Source: Labilithrix sp. (GTDB taxonomy: Bacteria; Myxococcota; Polyangia; Polyangiales; Polyangiaceae). From it: DNA of 22,357 bases. Shown in pieces: positions 15,073-22,081 of this stretch. The stretch spans positions 1 to 22,357 of the forward strand of contig JAQBQL010000173.1 of assembly GCA_028287035.1 (NCBI GenBank). Direction: 5' to 3'. The notes beneath the pieces were generated by a model that saw nothing but the letters and a program-made list of their open reading frames with translations, made no database searches and was not told the DNA's origin. The position numbers and the translations under genes were made by a program. Numbering within the stretch: the stretch's first letter is position 1; each line of letters begins with the position of its first letter.

Positions 15073-16719
15073 TCACTGCCAGTAAGCGGTGACGGCGCCG
15101 TTCCGACCGGGGGAGAGCTTCTCCCCCGCCACGAGGATGCGGCCCGACTTCTGGACCACCACCTTGCGACCCAGGCTCGTCGAGCCGATCTGCGTCTTCA
15201 CATGGCCTTGATCGCCGAAGTCGGGGTCGATCGCACCTGCGGTCGTGAACCGAACGATGTGCTGCCCCGTCGCTCCGGAGGTGTCTTCGACCGCGACGAT
15301 GACCTTACCGTCCGCCTGCGCTGCGATTCCCGTAGCCTCACCTCCGAGCGCGAAGGGACCGGCGACCCCGGACGAGCCGAACCCCGGAGCTGCATCGCCG
15401 GCCCTCGTCACGGCCCGGACATAGATGCCCGGCGTTGCCGTGACCGGAAGCACGGTCGTTCCGTCGGCGAGGATGACGGCGCCCCCCATGCCGCTCTGCG
15501 GACGCCTCGCGCCGAGGAGCGGCACCTCACGTCGAAGCCCGCCCTGACTCTGCGTGGAGTCGACGGTACCGGTGTCGCCAGCGACCTGGAGGAAGCCCGA
15601 GAGGTCCGCGCCCGCCCACGCGGTGATGAGGTTCCCATCCGTAGCGCCGCCATCGTTCCGGACGAGGATGGCGGACCAGCCGCCCACGGCCGAACGCGCG
15701 GTTCCGCCCGGCCCGTACTGTCCGACGAGCGCGCCCGACGCGTCGAGCCGCATCGAGCCGTTCTTCACGACGGAACCGTCGAAGTTATCCCACGCCACAA
15801 AAAGATTGCCGTCCTTCTTCCTGATGGCGACGCCGTAAGCCCCGAGGTTCTGCCCGGCAAGGCCGCCGGTTCCGAGGGAAGCGGTTCCGGGACCCACGAA
15901 GCCGGTCCCGAAGGTGCCGTCCGGTGCTCCGGCCGGCGCGAAGCGCGCAATCGTCGCGTATCCCGCGCCCTCGCCCCCAACCACCACGAGGCGCCCGTCG
16001 CTCGTGAGCGCCGCGCCGTGTGGTGAGGACGTCGTCTGGAGAGCGAGGCCAGCATTGCCATAGGCCGTATCAGGGGTGCCGTCTGCCAGGACGTGCACAG
16101 CGCAGGTGTGGTTGATGCCGCCATCGTTGCAGCTGCCGACTCCGTAGACGCTGTCATCGTCGCCGAGGACGAGCGCCATGAAGCCGGAAACGAACGTCGG
16201 GCCGAAGATGTCGTTCGCACGGCCCGTGCCTGCAGCCCACGTCGTGTCGAGCGCCCCCGGTGCACCACGAACGAAGATCTTCAACGTGGTCTTCAGGGTC
16301 GTGCCGCCTGCCGACGCCTCGATCACGGCGTCTGCGGCGGACCCCTGAGCCGCACCGGCCGAGGCCGTGAGCACGAGGGTACCGTCCGTTCCGGTGATCG
16401 AGAGGGGCGATGCGGTCACGCCGTCCGGAAGGCCCTTCACGACGATGTCGACGCCGCCGACAAGGTTCTTGCCGCGCTTGATCAGGAGCGCCACCGGGGC
16501 GTCCTTGCCCTGCACCACCGTGACGACAGCGGACACGGGATCGATGAGAAACGAGGTATCCGGAGGCTGCCCCGGTACCTGACTGGTGCCGCTCGAGCCC
16601 CCATCACTCCCCGCATCGTCGACGTTCCCCGGGGGGGGCGCGCTCCCGTTTCCCTCGTCGAACGAGCTACATGCCGCGAGAATGGTCACCCCCACCACCA
16701 GCCAGCTGCGCATGCGCAT
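15073..16719 (-). CDS. Lipoprotein with delta-60-type (DUF5122) beta-propeller repeats
   Basis: 548 residues from ATG 16719 (ATG 16713 possible). The signal peptide ends in a good lipobox, LAAC, with Cys17. A Gly/Ser/Pro/Asp-rich spacer (about 18-55) follows and contains a run of eight C on the coding strand (16631-16638). Next is an Ig-like segment (about 57-150; PVSAVVTVVQGKDAPVALLI...), then repeats with the delta-60 signature, a D-x-[AS]FG-like turn (GALDTTW; GTPDTAYGNAGLA; GAPDGTFGTGFV; GAIDPDFGDQGHV) alternating with strand pairs such as DGRLVVVGG, DGKVIVAVE and SGRILVAGE. The repeat family is predicted to fold as a beta-propeller and is frequent in myxobacterial surface proteins. Probably anchored in the outer membrane; ligand unknown. 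Third-position GC looks lower than in neighbouring genes by eye. The 150-base gap after its stop separates it from the convergent redox operon. Confidence 0.8.
   Translation of the reverse strand: MRMRSWLVVGVTILAACSSFDEGNGSAPPPGNVDDAGSDGGSSGTSQVPGQPPDTSFLIDPVSAVVTVVQGKDAPVALLIKRGKNLVGGVDIVVKGLPDGVTASPLSITGTDGTLVLTASAGAAQGSAADAVIEASAGGTTLKTTLKIFVRGAPGALDTTWAAGTGRANDIFGPTFVSGFMALVLGDDDSVYGVGSCNDGGINHTCAVHVLADGTPDTAYGNAGLALQTTSSPHGAALTSDGRLVVVGGEGAGYATIARFAPAGAPDGTFGTGFVGPGTASLGTGGLAGQNLGAYGVAIRKKDGNLFVAWDNFDGSVVKNGSMRLDASGALVGQYGPGGTARSAVGGWSAILVRNDGGATDGNLITAWAGADLSGFLQVAGDTGTVDSTQSQGGLRREVPLLGARRPQSGMGGAVILADGTTVLPVTATPGIYVRAVTRAGDAAPGFGSSGVAGPFALGGEATGIAAQADGKVIVAVEDTSGATGQHIVRFTTAGAIDPDFGDQGHVKTQIGSTSLGRKVVVQKSGRILVAGEKLSPGRNGAVTAYWQ
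16631..16638 (-). repeat. Eight-base G/C homopolymer inside the lipoprotein gene
   Basis: Eight consecutive G on the plus strand (C8 on the coding strand) directly after four C, at codons about 27-30 of the lipoprotein gene, encoding part of Ala-Pro-Pro-Pro-Gly. Loss or gain of one base would frameshift the whole mature protein. Whether it is used for phase variation cannot be told from one sequence. Confidence 0.6.
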
Positions 16720-16822
16720 GCGGTAGCAGTAGCGGCGGCGTGCGGCCAGCGAGAAGCGTCACCTGCGGCTAACCGATCCCCGTACTCAGGAGATATCGCA
16801 GCGTCGCCGGACGGCGCCGCAC

Positions 16823-17482
16823 TCAGTGCTGCGCGTGCTCGCGGTTCAGGCCGGGGTGCGTGGGGTCGCCCGGCTCGTGACGCGGGTTGCTCGTCTCCTG
16901 GCTGCCGTCGCGGCCGGTCATGCCGAGGAGGAGGTCCTTCGTGTAGATGAACTGGTCGCGCGAGTCGTAGGGGACCGCGTGCATGCCCGTGTCCATCCGG
17001 ATGGCGTCGCAGGGGCACGCCTCGACGCAGAACCCGCAGAAGATGCAGCGCAGCTCGTCGATGACGAAGCGCACGGGGTACCGCTCGTAGCCGCGGCGCC
17101 GATCGCCCTCGGGATACTCGCCGGCCTCGATGTGGATGCACTGCGCCGGGCACGCCGTCGAGCAGCACAGGCACGCCACGCAGCGCACGCTGTTGTCGTC
17201 GCGCGTGGTCAGCCGGTGGAGGCCACGGAAGCGCTCCGGGTACGGACGCTTCTGCTCGGGGTAGCTGATCGTCGTGATGCCCTCGGCCCACCGCTCGGTC
17301 ACGGGGTCGGGGCGGGAGCCGCGCACCATGTCCCGCGTGTTCTTGAACCAGTGGGTCATCGTCTTGCCGAGACCGTTCAGGATCTCGGGGATGTACGACT
17401 GCACCGCCGCCGTCTTCTCGACGTAGGCGAGCGGAACCACGGGCGCGGCAGCGACGGGCTTCTTCGGAAATGCGCGGGGCAT
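16823..17482 (-). CDS. nuoI: NADH-quinone oxidoreductase subunit I
   Basis: 219 residues from ATG 17482, preceded by an AAGAGAAG ribosome-binding region; the frame is open far upstream, but only as a shadow of nuoH. NuoI is the two-cluster ferredoxin-like subunit of respiratory complex I that passes electrons through N6a and N6b towards N2 and quinone. Both motifs are complete: Cys101/104/107/111 (CVACLCCSTACP) and Cys146/149/152/156 (CIFCGFCVEACP), each ending in the usual CP. Flanking family features are present (PYPERFRGLHRL before the first cluster, GYERYPVRFVIDELRC before the second, DAIRMDTG after it). The N-terminus (1-45) is Pro/Ala-rich then amphipathic, as in membrane-associated NuoI; the C-terminal tail (190-219) is polar and His/Pro-rich. 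Last gene of nuoGHI, 38 bases after nuoH. Confidence 0.96.
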   Translation of the reverse strand: MPRAFPKKPVAAAPVVPLAYVEKTAAVQSYIPEILNGLGKTMTHWFKNTRDMVRGSRPDPVTERWAEGITTISYPEQKRPYPERFRGLHRLTTRDDNSVRCVACLCCSTACPAQCIHIEAGEYPEGDRRRGYERYPVRFVIDELRCIFCGFCVEACPCDAIRMDTGMHAVPYDSRDQFIYTKDLLLGMTGRDGSQETSNPRHEPGDPTHPGLNREHAQH

Positions 17483-17520
17483 GATGAGCTTCTCTTCTCT
17501 TGAATCGAACGGTGATCGGC

Positions 17521-18939
17521 TCAGGACATCGCAGCGGTCTTCGTACCGCCGGCCGCCGCGGCGAAGCTCGCACTCGAGCCCACCACGTCTTCCTTCATGC
17601 GGCGCGGCCTGATGAGGCCGACCACGATCCACACGAGCGCGCCGGTGATCGCGAGGGCGACCGCGCCCTGCGTCACGTCTCCGGCGACCTTGAGGCCCGC
17701 CGCCGTGCTCTCGCCGCCGCGCTGCAGCGCGAGCCACACGATGCCGGTGACGAGGATGTTGGCGAGCGACGCCGGCAGCAGCACCGTCCAGCCGATCTTC
17801 ATGAGCTGGTCGTAGCGGAAGCGCGGGAGGCTCCAGCGGATGAACGCCTGGATCCAGCAGAGGAACAGCGTCTTGCCGAAGAAGGTCAGCACGCCGAAGA
17901 TCGTGACCCAGACGTGCGGGAGGCGCGTCGCGAAGAGCACCGAGTCGCCGAACGCGATGGTGAGGCCGTCGCGATGGAGGAACGGGAGCTGCCAGCCGCC
18001 GAGGAAGATCGTGACGAGCAGCATCGAGCTCGTGACGACCTCCATGTACTCGGCGAAGTAGAACATGCCGAACTTCATGCCCGAGTACTCGGTGAAGTAC
18101 CCCGAGACGAGCTCGCTCTCGGCCTCCGGAAGGTCGAACGGGATGCGCTTGCTCTCGGCGATCGCCGCGGCAAAGAAGAGGACGAACGCGACCGGCTGCA
18201 CGAAGATGCCCCAGGCGTTCTCGCCCTGCCAGCGCACCATGTCGTCGAGGCGGAGCGTGCCGTAGACCATCATCGCGCCGATGAGCGTGAGGCCCATCGT
18301 GACCTCGTAGCTGACCATCTGGCTCGCGGCGCGGAGCGCGCCCATCAGCGAGAACTTGTTGTCGCTGGCGAGGCCGGCGATGGCGGCGCCGACGATGCCC
18401 TGCCCCGCCATGGCGAAGACGAAGAGGAGGCCGACGTTGAGCGGCGCGACGACGAGGTCGATGGGCAGCGAGCCCATGCTGACGCCGAAACGCTGCGCGG
18501 CCGGGAAGACGAGGTGCATCGAGTACCCGGCGCCGCACGCGTCGTTGACGGGCAGCATCGCCTGGGCGCCGTCCTTGAAGCAGACGTTCTTCCAGAGCAG
18601 ATCGGTGCTCAGCGTGTCACCGAACGGGATGACCGCGAGGAGCACGAGCACCGGGATCATCGCCAGCATCGGGGCGAGGCTGAAGAGGAGCTTGTCCGCG
18701 TTGGGCGGCATGAAGTCCTCCTTCGTGAAGAACTTCACGCCGTCGGCGGCGGTGTGGAGGAGGCCGGCGGCGCGGATCTCGAACTTGCCGATCTTGATGG
18801 CGGCGCGGTTCGGACCGATGCGGTCCTGCATCATCGCGCCGCCGCGACGGTCGTACCAGGTGAGGAGGCCGGCGATGTTGAAGACGAAGCCGACCATGAC
18901 GAGGATCTTCACGACGGCCGCGAGGAGGACGGTGAGCAT
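17521..18939 (-). CDS. nuoH: NADH-quinone oxidoreductase subunit H (enlarged)
   Basis: 472 residues from ATG 18939, with AAGGAAA just upstream; the reading frame extends further up, but only as nuoG shadow. NuoH is the membrane subunit that forms the quinone chamber with NuoB/D/I. Hallmarks: DRIGPNR (39-45), the TKEDFMPPNADK loop (72-83), SDNKFSLMGALRA (192-204), RIPFDLPEAESELV (265-278), YSGMKFGMFYFAEY (285-298) and SLPRFRYDQLM (370-380). It is longer than the usual ~325-350 residues. About 50-55 extra residues lie at 108-165 after VIPFG, with Cys120 and Cys135; a longer loop follows GGWQLP (about 315-345); and an extra hydrophobic segment (about 421-444) precedes a C-terminal tail ending TKTAAMS. 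The insert falls where the E. coli protein has a short loop, probably on the periplasmic side. It lies between nuoG (11-base gap) and nuoI. Confidence 0.96.
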   Translation of the reverse strand: MLTVLLAAVVKILVMVGFVFNIAGLLTWYDRRGGAMMQDRIGPNRAAIKIGKFEIRAAGLLHTAADGVKFFTKEDFMPPNADKLLFSLAPMLAMIPVLVLLAVIPFGDTLSTDLLWKNVCFKDGAQAMLPVNDACGAGYSMHLVFPAAQRFGVSMGSLPIDLVVAPLNVGLLFVFAMAGQGIVGAAIAGLASDNKFSLMGALRAASQMVSYEVTMGLTLIGAMMVYGTLRLDDMVRWQGENAWGIFVQPVAFVLFFAAAIAESKRIPFDLPEAESELVSGYFTEYSGMKFGMFYFAEYMEVVTSSMLLVTIFLGGWQLPFLHRDGLTIAFGDSVLFATRLPHVWVTIFGVLTFFGKTLFLCWIQAFIRWSLPRFRYDQLMKIGWTVLLPASLANILVTGIVWLALQRGGESTAAGLKVAGDVTQGAVALAITGALVWIVVGLIRPRRMKEDVVGSSASFAAAAGGTKTAAMS

Positions 18940-18950
18940 CGGATTTTCCT

Positions 18951-20591
18951 TCAGACCCCGCCGCCGGCGGGAGGTGCTGCGCTGACGTCCATGACCGCGG
19001 GCCCCGCGAGCGACGGTGCCCCGGCGCCCATCAGGTTGGCGCGGATGTCCTTGAGACGGGTGAAGCTCGTGGTGACGCCGAGCGCCGCCGCGAGGAGCCG
19101 CACGAGCTCCCACGCCGGCTTCGCTCCGCCCTGCGCGAAGATCGCGCGCTCCGCCACCTGGCGGATGCCCTGGCGGTTCACGTACGACCCGGAGTGCTCG
19201 GCCCACGAGGTCGCGGGGAGCACGACGTGCGCCGCGTCGGTGAGCGCGCCCTCGTGCGACGCGATGACGACCAGGGTACCGAGCATGCCGAGCGCCGTCG
19301 CGTCCTCGGGCTCGTTACGCGAGGTCACGCCGCCGAGCGCGAGGACGTGGGACACGCGACCGGACCGCAGATCCTCGAGGAGCGCGGTGAACGGCTTGGC
19401 CTCCGGAGCGAGCTCCTTCACGCCGTTCGTGTTCGGGTTCTTGTCGGCATCGATGAGGATGTCGTCGGCGTAGCCGAGGCCCGCGCCCGCCCAGTAGAGC
19501 GAGGCCGTCCCGCCGGCGAGGCCACGCGCGAGCTCGCGCATCGCCCAGTTGTCCTCGAGCGAGTGCTGCGCGGACAGGACGACGGCGATCGATTCGGCCG
19601 GGACGTTCGACAGGCGCCTCGTCGCGTCGGCGACGGCGAGGCTCACGCTCGTCGCCTTGCGGCCGATGCGCGCCTCGATGACGCGACTCTCGTGGGCAGC
19701 GCGGTACGAGAGCATGCCCTCGTCGCACATCCAGTACTTGTTGACCTGCTCGTTGTCGCGCGGCCGGTAGCGGAAGACCTTGTTCGAGCGCGGATCGAAG
19801 TCGAGGTGCGCGTTGCAGCCGGTGGCGCAGCCCTGGCAGACGCTCGGCGCGGTCTTCAGGAACCAGACGCGCGCCTTGAAGCGGAAGTCCTTCGTCGTGA
19901 GCGCGCCGACCGGGCAGACGTGCTCGGTCATGAACGTGTAGTGGCCGTCGAGCTGGCGGCCGGGCGCGACGAAGATCTCGTTCAGGTTGCCGCGCTCGCG
20001 CATCTCGAGGACGGGGTCCTTCGCGACTTCTTCCATGAAGCGGATGCAGCGCGTGCACATCACGCAGCGCTCGGCGTCGTAGACGATGGTGGGGCCGAAC
20101 ACGACCGCCTTCGGCTTGTGCACGGGCTCGTCGCGCATGCGCTTCCGCTGGTGGGTCTGCGCCTGGTGCTCGAGCCAGTAGTCCTGCAGCTTGCACTCGC
20201 CGGCCTGATCGCAGATCGGGCAGTCGACGGGGTGGTTCAGGAGGAGGAACTCCTGCACGTGGGCGCGCGCCTCGAGGACGGCCTTGCTCGTGTCGGCGAG
20301 CACTTCCTGTCCCTCGGTCGCGGGGAACTGGCAGGCCGGCTGGAGCTTGGGCTTCTGGACGTTCTTGTAGTCCTTGAGCACCGGGTCCCACTCGACGATG
20401 TCGAGCATCATGGCGCGCTGGTTCGCCGCGGGCTTCAGCTCCACGAGGCACATGCGGCAGTTCGCGGGGGCGCTCAGGCCGGCGTGCCAGCAGTAGTGCG
20501 GAATGTCGATTCCCTGGCGAGCGGCCGCCTTGATGATGCTCTCGCCCGGCTCGAAGGGGACTTCTTTGCCGTCAAGCTTGAAGGTGGGCAT
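18951..20591 (-). CDS. nuoG: NADH-quinone oxidoreductase subunit G (short form)
   Basis: 546 residues from ATG 20591. NuoG is the large iron-sulfur subunit of the complex I peripheral arm. Cluster ligands seen: [2Fe-2S] N1b at Cys34/45/48/87; N5 at His120, Cys124/127/133 (HPVDCPICDQAGEC); N4 at Cys176/179/182 with Cys226 (CVMCTRC ... HVCPVGAL); and the extra N7 site Cys252/255/259 with Cys289 (CQGCATGC ... MCDEG), which only some bacteria keep. After that a shortened molybdopterin-oxidoreductase-like domain (about 290-520) holds TDAAHVVLPATSWAEHSGSYVNRQG, split here as TDAAHVVLPATSWAEH then SGSYVNRQG, typical of this family. Total length is well below the ~780-900 of NuoG with a full domain. 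First gene of nuoGHI; no nuoE/F is adjacent. The upstream 92 bases contain no convincing promoter by eye. Confidence 0.95.
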   Translation of the reverse strand: MPTFKLDGKEVPFEPGESIIKAAARQGIDIPHYCWHAGLSAPANCRMCLVELKPAANQRAMMLDIVEWDPVLKDYKNVQKPKLQPACQFPATEGQEVLADTSKAVLEARAHVQEFLLLNHPVDCPICDQAGECKLQDYWLEHQAQTHQRKRMRDEPVHKPKAVVFGPTIVYDAERCVMCTRCIRFMEEVAKDPVLEMRERGNLNEIFVAPGRQLDGHYTFMTEHVCPVGALTTKDFRFKARVWFLKTAPSVCQGCATGCNAHLDFDPRSNKVFRYRPRDNEQVNKYWMCDEGMLSYRAAHESRVIEARIGRKATSVSLAVADATRRLSNVPAESIAVVLSAQHSLEDNWAMRELARGLAGGTASLYWAGAGLGYADDILIDADKNPNTNGVKELAPEAKPFTALLEDLRSGRVSHVLALGGVTSRNEPEDATALGMLGTLVVIASHEGALTDAAHVVLPATSWAEHSGSYVNRQGIRQVAERAIFAQGGAKPAWELVRLLAAALGVTTSFTRLKDIRANLMGAGAPSLAGPAVMDVSAAPPAGGGV

Positions 20592-20683
20592 ACGGTTACG
20601 CCCGATTTACGACGAATTGCCCGCGGTTGGAAGCAGCTTCGGCGGCGGCCTGCGCGGGCCCCTGCCGGGGGGCGGCGCCCCGC

Positions 20684-21466
20684 CTAGCGGAGGGCGACGA
20701 TCCCGAGCCGCCGCAGCCGCTCCAGGATCTCGTGAACCGCGTCCTCGGGCATCCCGGCGATGTCGACCAGCGCCTGGACGGTCATCGTTCCGTCGATGTG
20801 GGCGAGGAGAAAGCCCGCCCGGTGGTCGATGGGCGCCGCGGCAATCTCAGCCTTCGTCTTCAGGAGGCGGGGCACCCGGCGGGCGGCGACGTCGACGGCC
20901 GGGGGCATCTGACCGACCCCCTCCCCCACGTCGTCGATGCGAATGCTCGCGCGCTGCGGCCGAGGAGGACGCCCGGTCGGCCCCGTCGCGCGGCTCGCGC
21001 TCGCCGGGGGCTGGCTGCTCGTCGGGCGCTGGCTGCGCGTCGGGGGCTGGCTGCGCGTCGGCGGCTGGCTGCTCGACGGAACGGAGCGACCCTCGATCGG
21101 GCGCTGCGAGCGCGTGCTGACGGGCGGTACACTCGCTCCGCTGTTGACCCGCCGAGCGAACGGCGTCTCCTCGCGCGAGCTCTCCGGCGGGCCGCCGTCC
21201 TCGTCGCGCGGCACGCGAGGCCGTTCGAGGGCGCGGGTGTGCCGAGCGCTCGGCGGAGCGCCGCTGCCCGGGTTCGATCGAGCCGGCGCCTGGATGGGCG
21301 TCGTCGGCGTGCTCCGCGGCTCGTCGGTAGGCGGCGCCGGCGGCGCGACGGAGTCCGCCTCGGACCGGCGGTCCGCGGTGCGCTCGCGGACCGCGGTCTT
21401 GCGCGCGTCGCCGCCCTGGGCGCCCAGGCCCGGCGCAGTCATCCTCCTCTTTTCGCGGGGCTTCAT
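20684..21466 (-). CDS. Paralogue A: disordered protein with conserved N-terminal motif and C-terminal domain
   Basis: 260 residues from ATG 21466. The start is supported by alignment with the neighbouring paralogue: MKPREKRRMTAPGLGA here against MENPKRRTTQPGLGA there. A downstream ATG at 21442 would lose the shared KRR. Residues about 18-175 are low complexity (Pro/Ser/Arg/Thr-rich, probably disordered) and include four copies of a six-residue repeat SQPPTR or close variants encoded by an 18-base tandem repeat. The C-terminal ~55 residues are ordered-looking and match the neighbour (API-DHR-x2-F-x-L-x3-DG ... LGIV), predicted helix-rich, possibly a small winged-helix-like unit. There is no signal peptide or membrane segment. 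It lies 92 bases upstream of nuoG on the same strand, so co-transcription is possible. Function unknown. Confidence 0.8.
   Translation of the reverse strand: MKPREKRRMTAPGLGAQGGDARKTAVRERTADRRSEADSVAPPAPPTDEPRSTPTTPIQAPARSNPGSGAPPSARHTRALERPRVPRDEDGGPPESSREETPFARRVNSGASVPPVSTRSQRPIEGRSVPSSSQPPTRSQPPTRSQRPTSSQPPASASRATGPTGRPPRPQRASIRIDDVGEGVGQMPPAVDVAARRVPRLLKTKAEIAAAPIDHRAGFLLAHIDGTMTVQALVDIAGMPEDAVHEILERLRRLGIVALR
21009..21080. repeat. 18-bp tandem repeat, four copies, coding
   Basis: Four adjacent 18-base units at 21009-21026, 21027-21044, 21045-21062 and 21063-21080, plus-strand consensus about GGCTGGCTGCGCGTCGGG, differing at a few positions. They lie in frame inside the minus-strand paralogue A gene and encode SQPPTR-type hexapeptides (SQPPTR, SQPPTR, SQRPTS, SQPPAS as read). 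In-frame units can expand or contract without breaking the gene. Confidence 0.85.
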
Positions 21467-21486
21467 CGCTTCCGAAAACCTACGTC

Positions 21487-21515
21487 CAGGATCGCGCCCC
21501 GGTTCACGGCGTCAA
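21487..21515 (-). promoter_or_regulatory. Possible promoter of paralogue A
   Basis: On the minus strand TTGACG (21515-21510) matches the housekeeping -35 box at five of six bases. Seventeen bases further is ATCCTG (21492-21487), a poor -10. The predicted transcription start would be about 15-20 bases upstream of the ATG at 21466. A similar TTGACG precedes paralogue B. Weak candidate, judged by eye only. Confidence 0.25.
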
Positions 21516-21566
21516 TAGCAGGTTCCCGCAGGTCCGCCGCGGCCGCGCCGCGCACGTGCAGGCACG

Positions 21567-21965
21567 TCACGGCAGCGAGACGATGCCGAGCTCCGCGAGC
21601 CGCGTCAGGATCGCGATGACCTCGCCTCCCGGCATCGCGGCGAGATCGATGATGCCCTGCACGCTGGTGGCGCCGTCGACGAGCGACAGCACGAACGCGT
21701 CGCGGTGGTCGATCGGCGCCGATTCGAGCTCGCGGCGCTCCCGGAGCATCCGCGGGGCGTGCGCGGCGATCGCGCGGCCGTGCTTCGCGCCCAGGCGCAC
21801 CGCGACGTCCCCCACCTCGTCCACGCAGACCGGGTTACGCGAACGCGGCCGTCGCGAGGTGACCCCGCTCGCCGGCGGCGAGGTCGACCCGTGCTTCGGC
21901 CGTAGTCCGCTGTCCCCGACCGCGCCGAGACCCGGCTGCGTCGTCCGTCGCTTCGGATTTTCCAT
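21567..21965 (-). CDS. Paralogue B: small protein related to the downstream neighbour
   Basis: 132 residues from ATG 21965, which has a GGGAGGGG stretch about seven bases upstream; a GTG at 21989 is the alternative and lacks one. It begins MENPKRRTTQPGLGA, the same pattern as paralogue A. A short variable, basic, Ser/Pro-rich linker (about 18-45) follows, then VCVDEVGDVAVRLGAKHGRAI, split here as VCVDEVGDVAVRLG and AKHGRAI. The C-terminal ~51 residues match paralogue A at 26 of 51 positions by hand alignment (PIDHR, F-x-L, DG, VQ, D-x-A-x-MP, IL, RL, LGIV). Paralogue A also has IRIDDVGEGVGQ at the place of VCVDEVGDVAV, so homology extends over about 100 residues. Soluble, no recognisable catalytic motif. 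The pair is a tandem duplication with about 100 bases between genes. Function unknown; not a family I can name. Confidence 0.78.
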   Translation of the reverse strand: MENPKRRTTQPGLGAVGDSGLRPKHGSTSPPASGVTSRRPRSRNPVCVDEVGDVAVRLGAKHGRAIAAHAPRMLRERRELESAPIDHRDAFVLSLVDGATSVQGIIDLAAMPGGEVIAILTRLAELGIVSLP

Positions 21966-22021
21966 CTCCGCCCCTCCCCCGTCGTTCACGCGTACGCGCG
22001 GCGCCCCCCGGGCGAGCCCTC

Positions 22022-22050
22022 ACTAAGAACCTGCGCGCGGGCACCGTCAA
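22022..22050 (-). promoter_or_regulatory. Possible promoter of paralogue B
   Basis: Minus-strand TTGACG at 22050-22045 is a five-of-six match to the -35 box. Sixteen to seventeen bases on lies TCTTAG/CTTAGT (about 22028-22022), a weak -10. It would give a leader of roughly 50 bases before the ATG at 21965. It lies in the divergent gap shared with the MATE gene. By-eye candidate only. Confidence 0.3.
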
Positions 22051-22081
22051 GCCGGGGTATTACGTGGTCATTCCGCGGACC

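Noticed and set aside
15202..16026. Plus-strand open frame opposite the delta-60 lipoprotein
   Set aside because: No motif and antisense to a gene with a clear lipobox and repeats.
16740..16822. Terminator after nuoI
   Set aside because: Short GC stems (CGCCG-TC-CGGCG) have a two-base loop and no U-tract; not convincing.
18940..19206. Upstream extension of the nuoH frame
   Set aside because: It overlaps nuoG coding sequence; ATG 18939 has a good ribosome binding site and NuoH homology begins there.
20660..20683. GC-rich hairpin (GGGGC-GGC-GCCCC) after paralogue A
   Set aside because: A five-pair stem without a T-run in a G/C-saturated stretch; not distinguishable from background.
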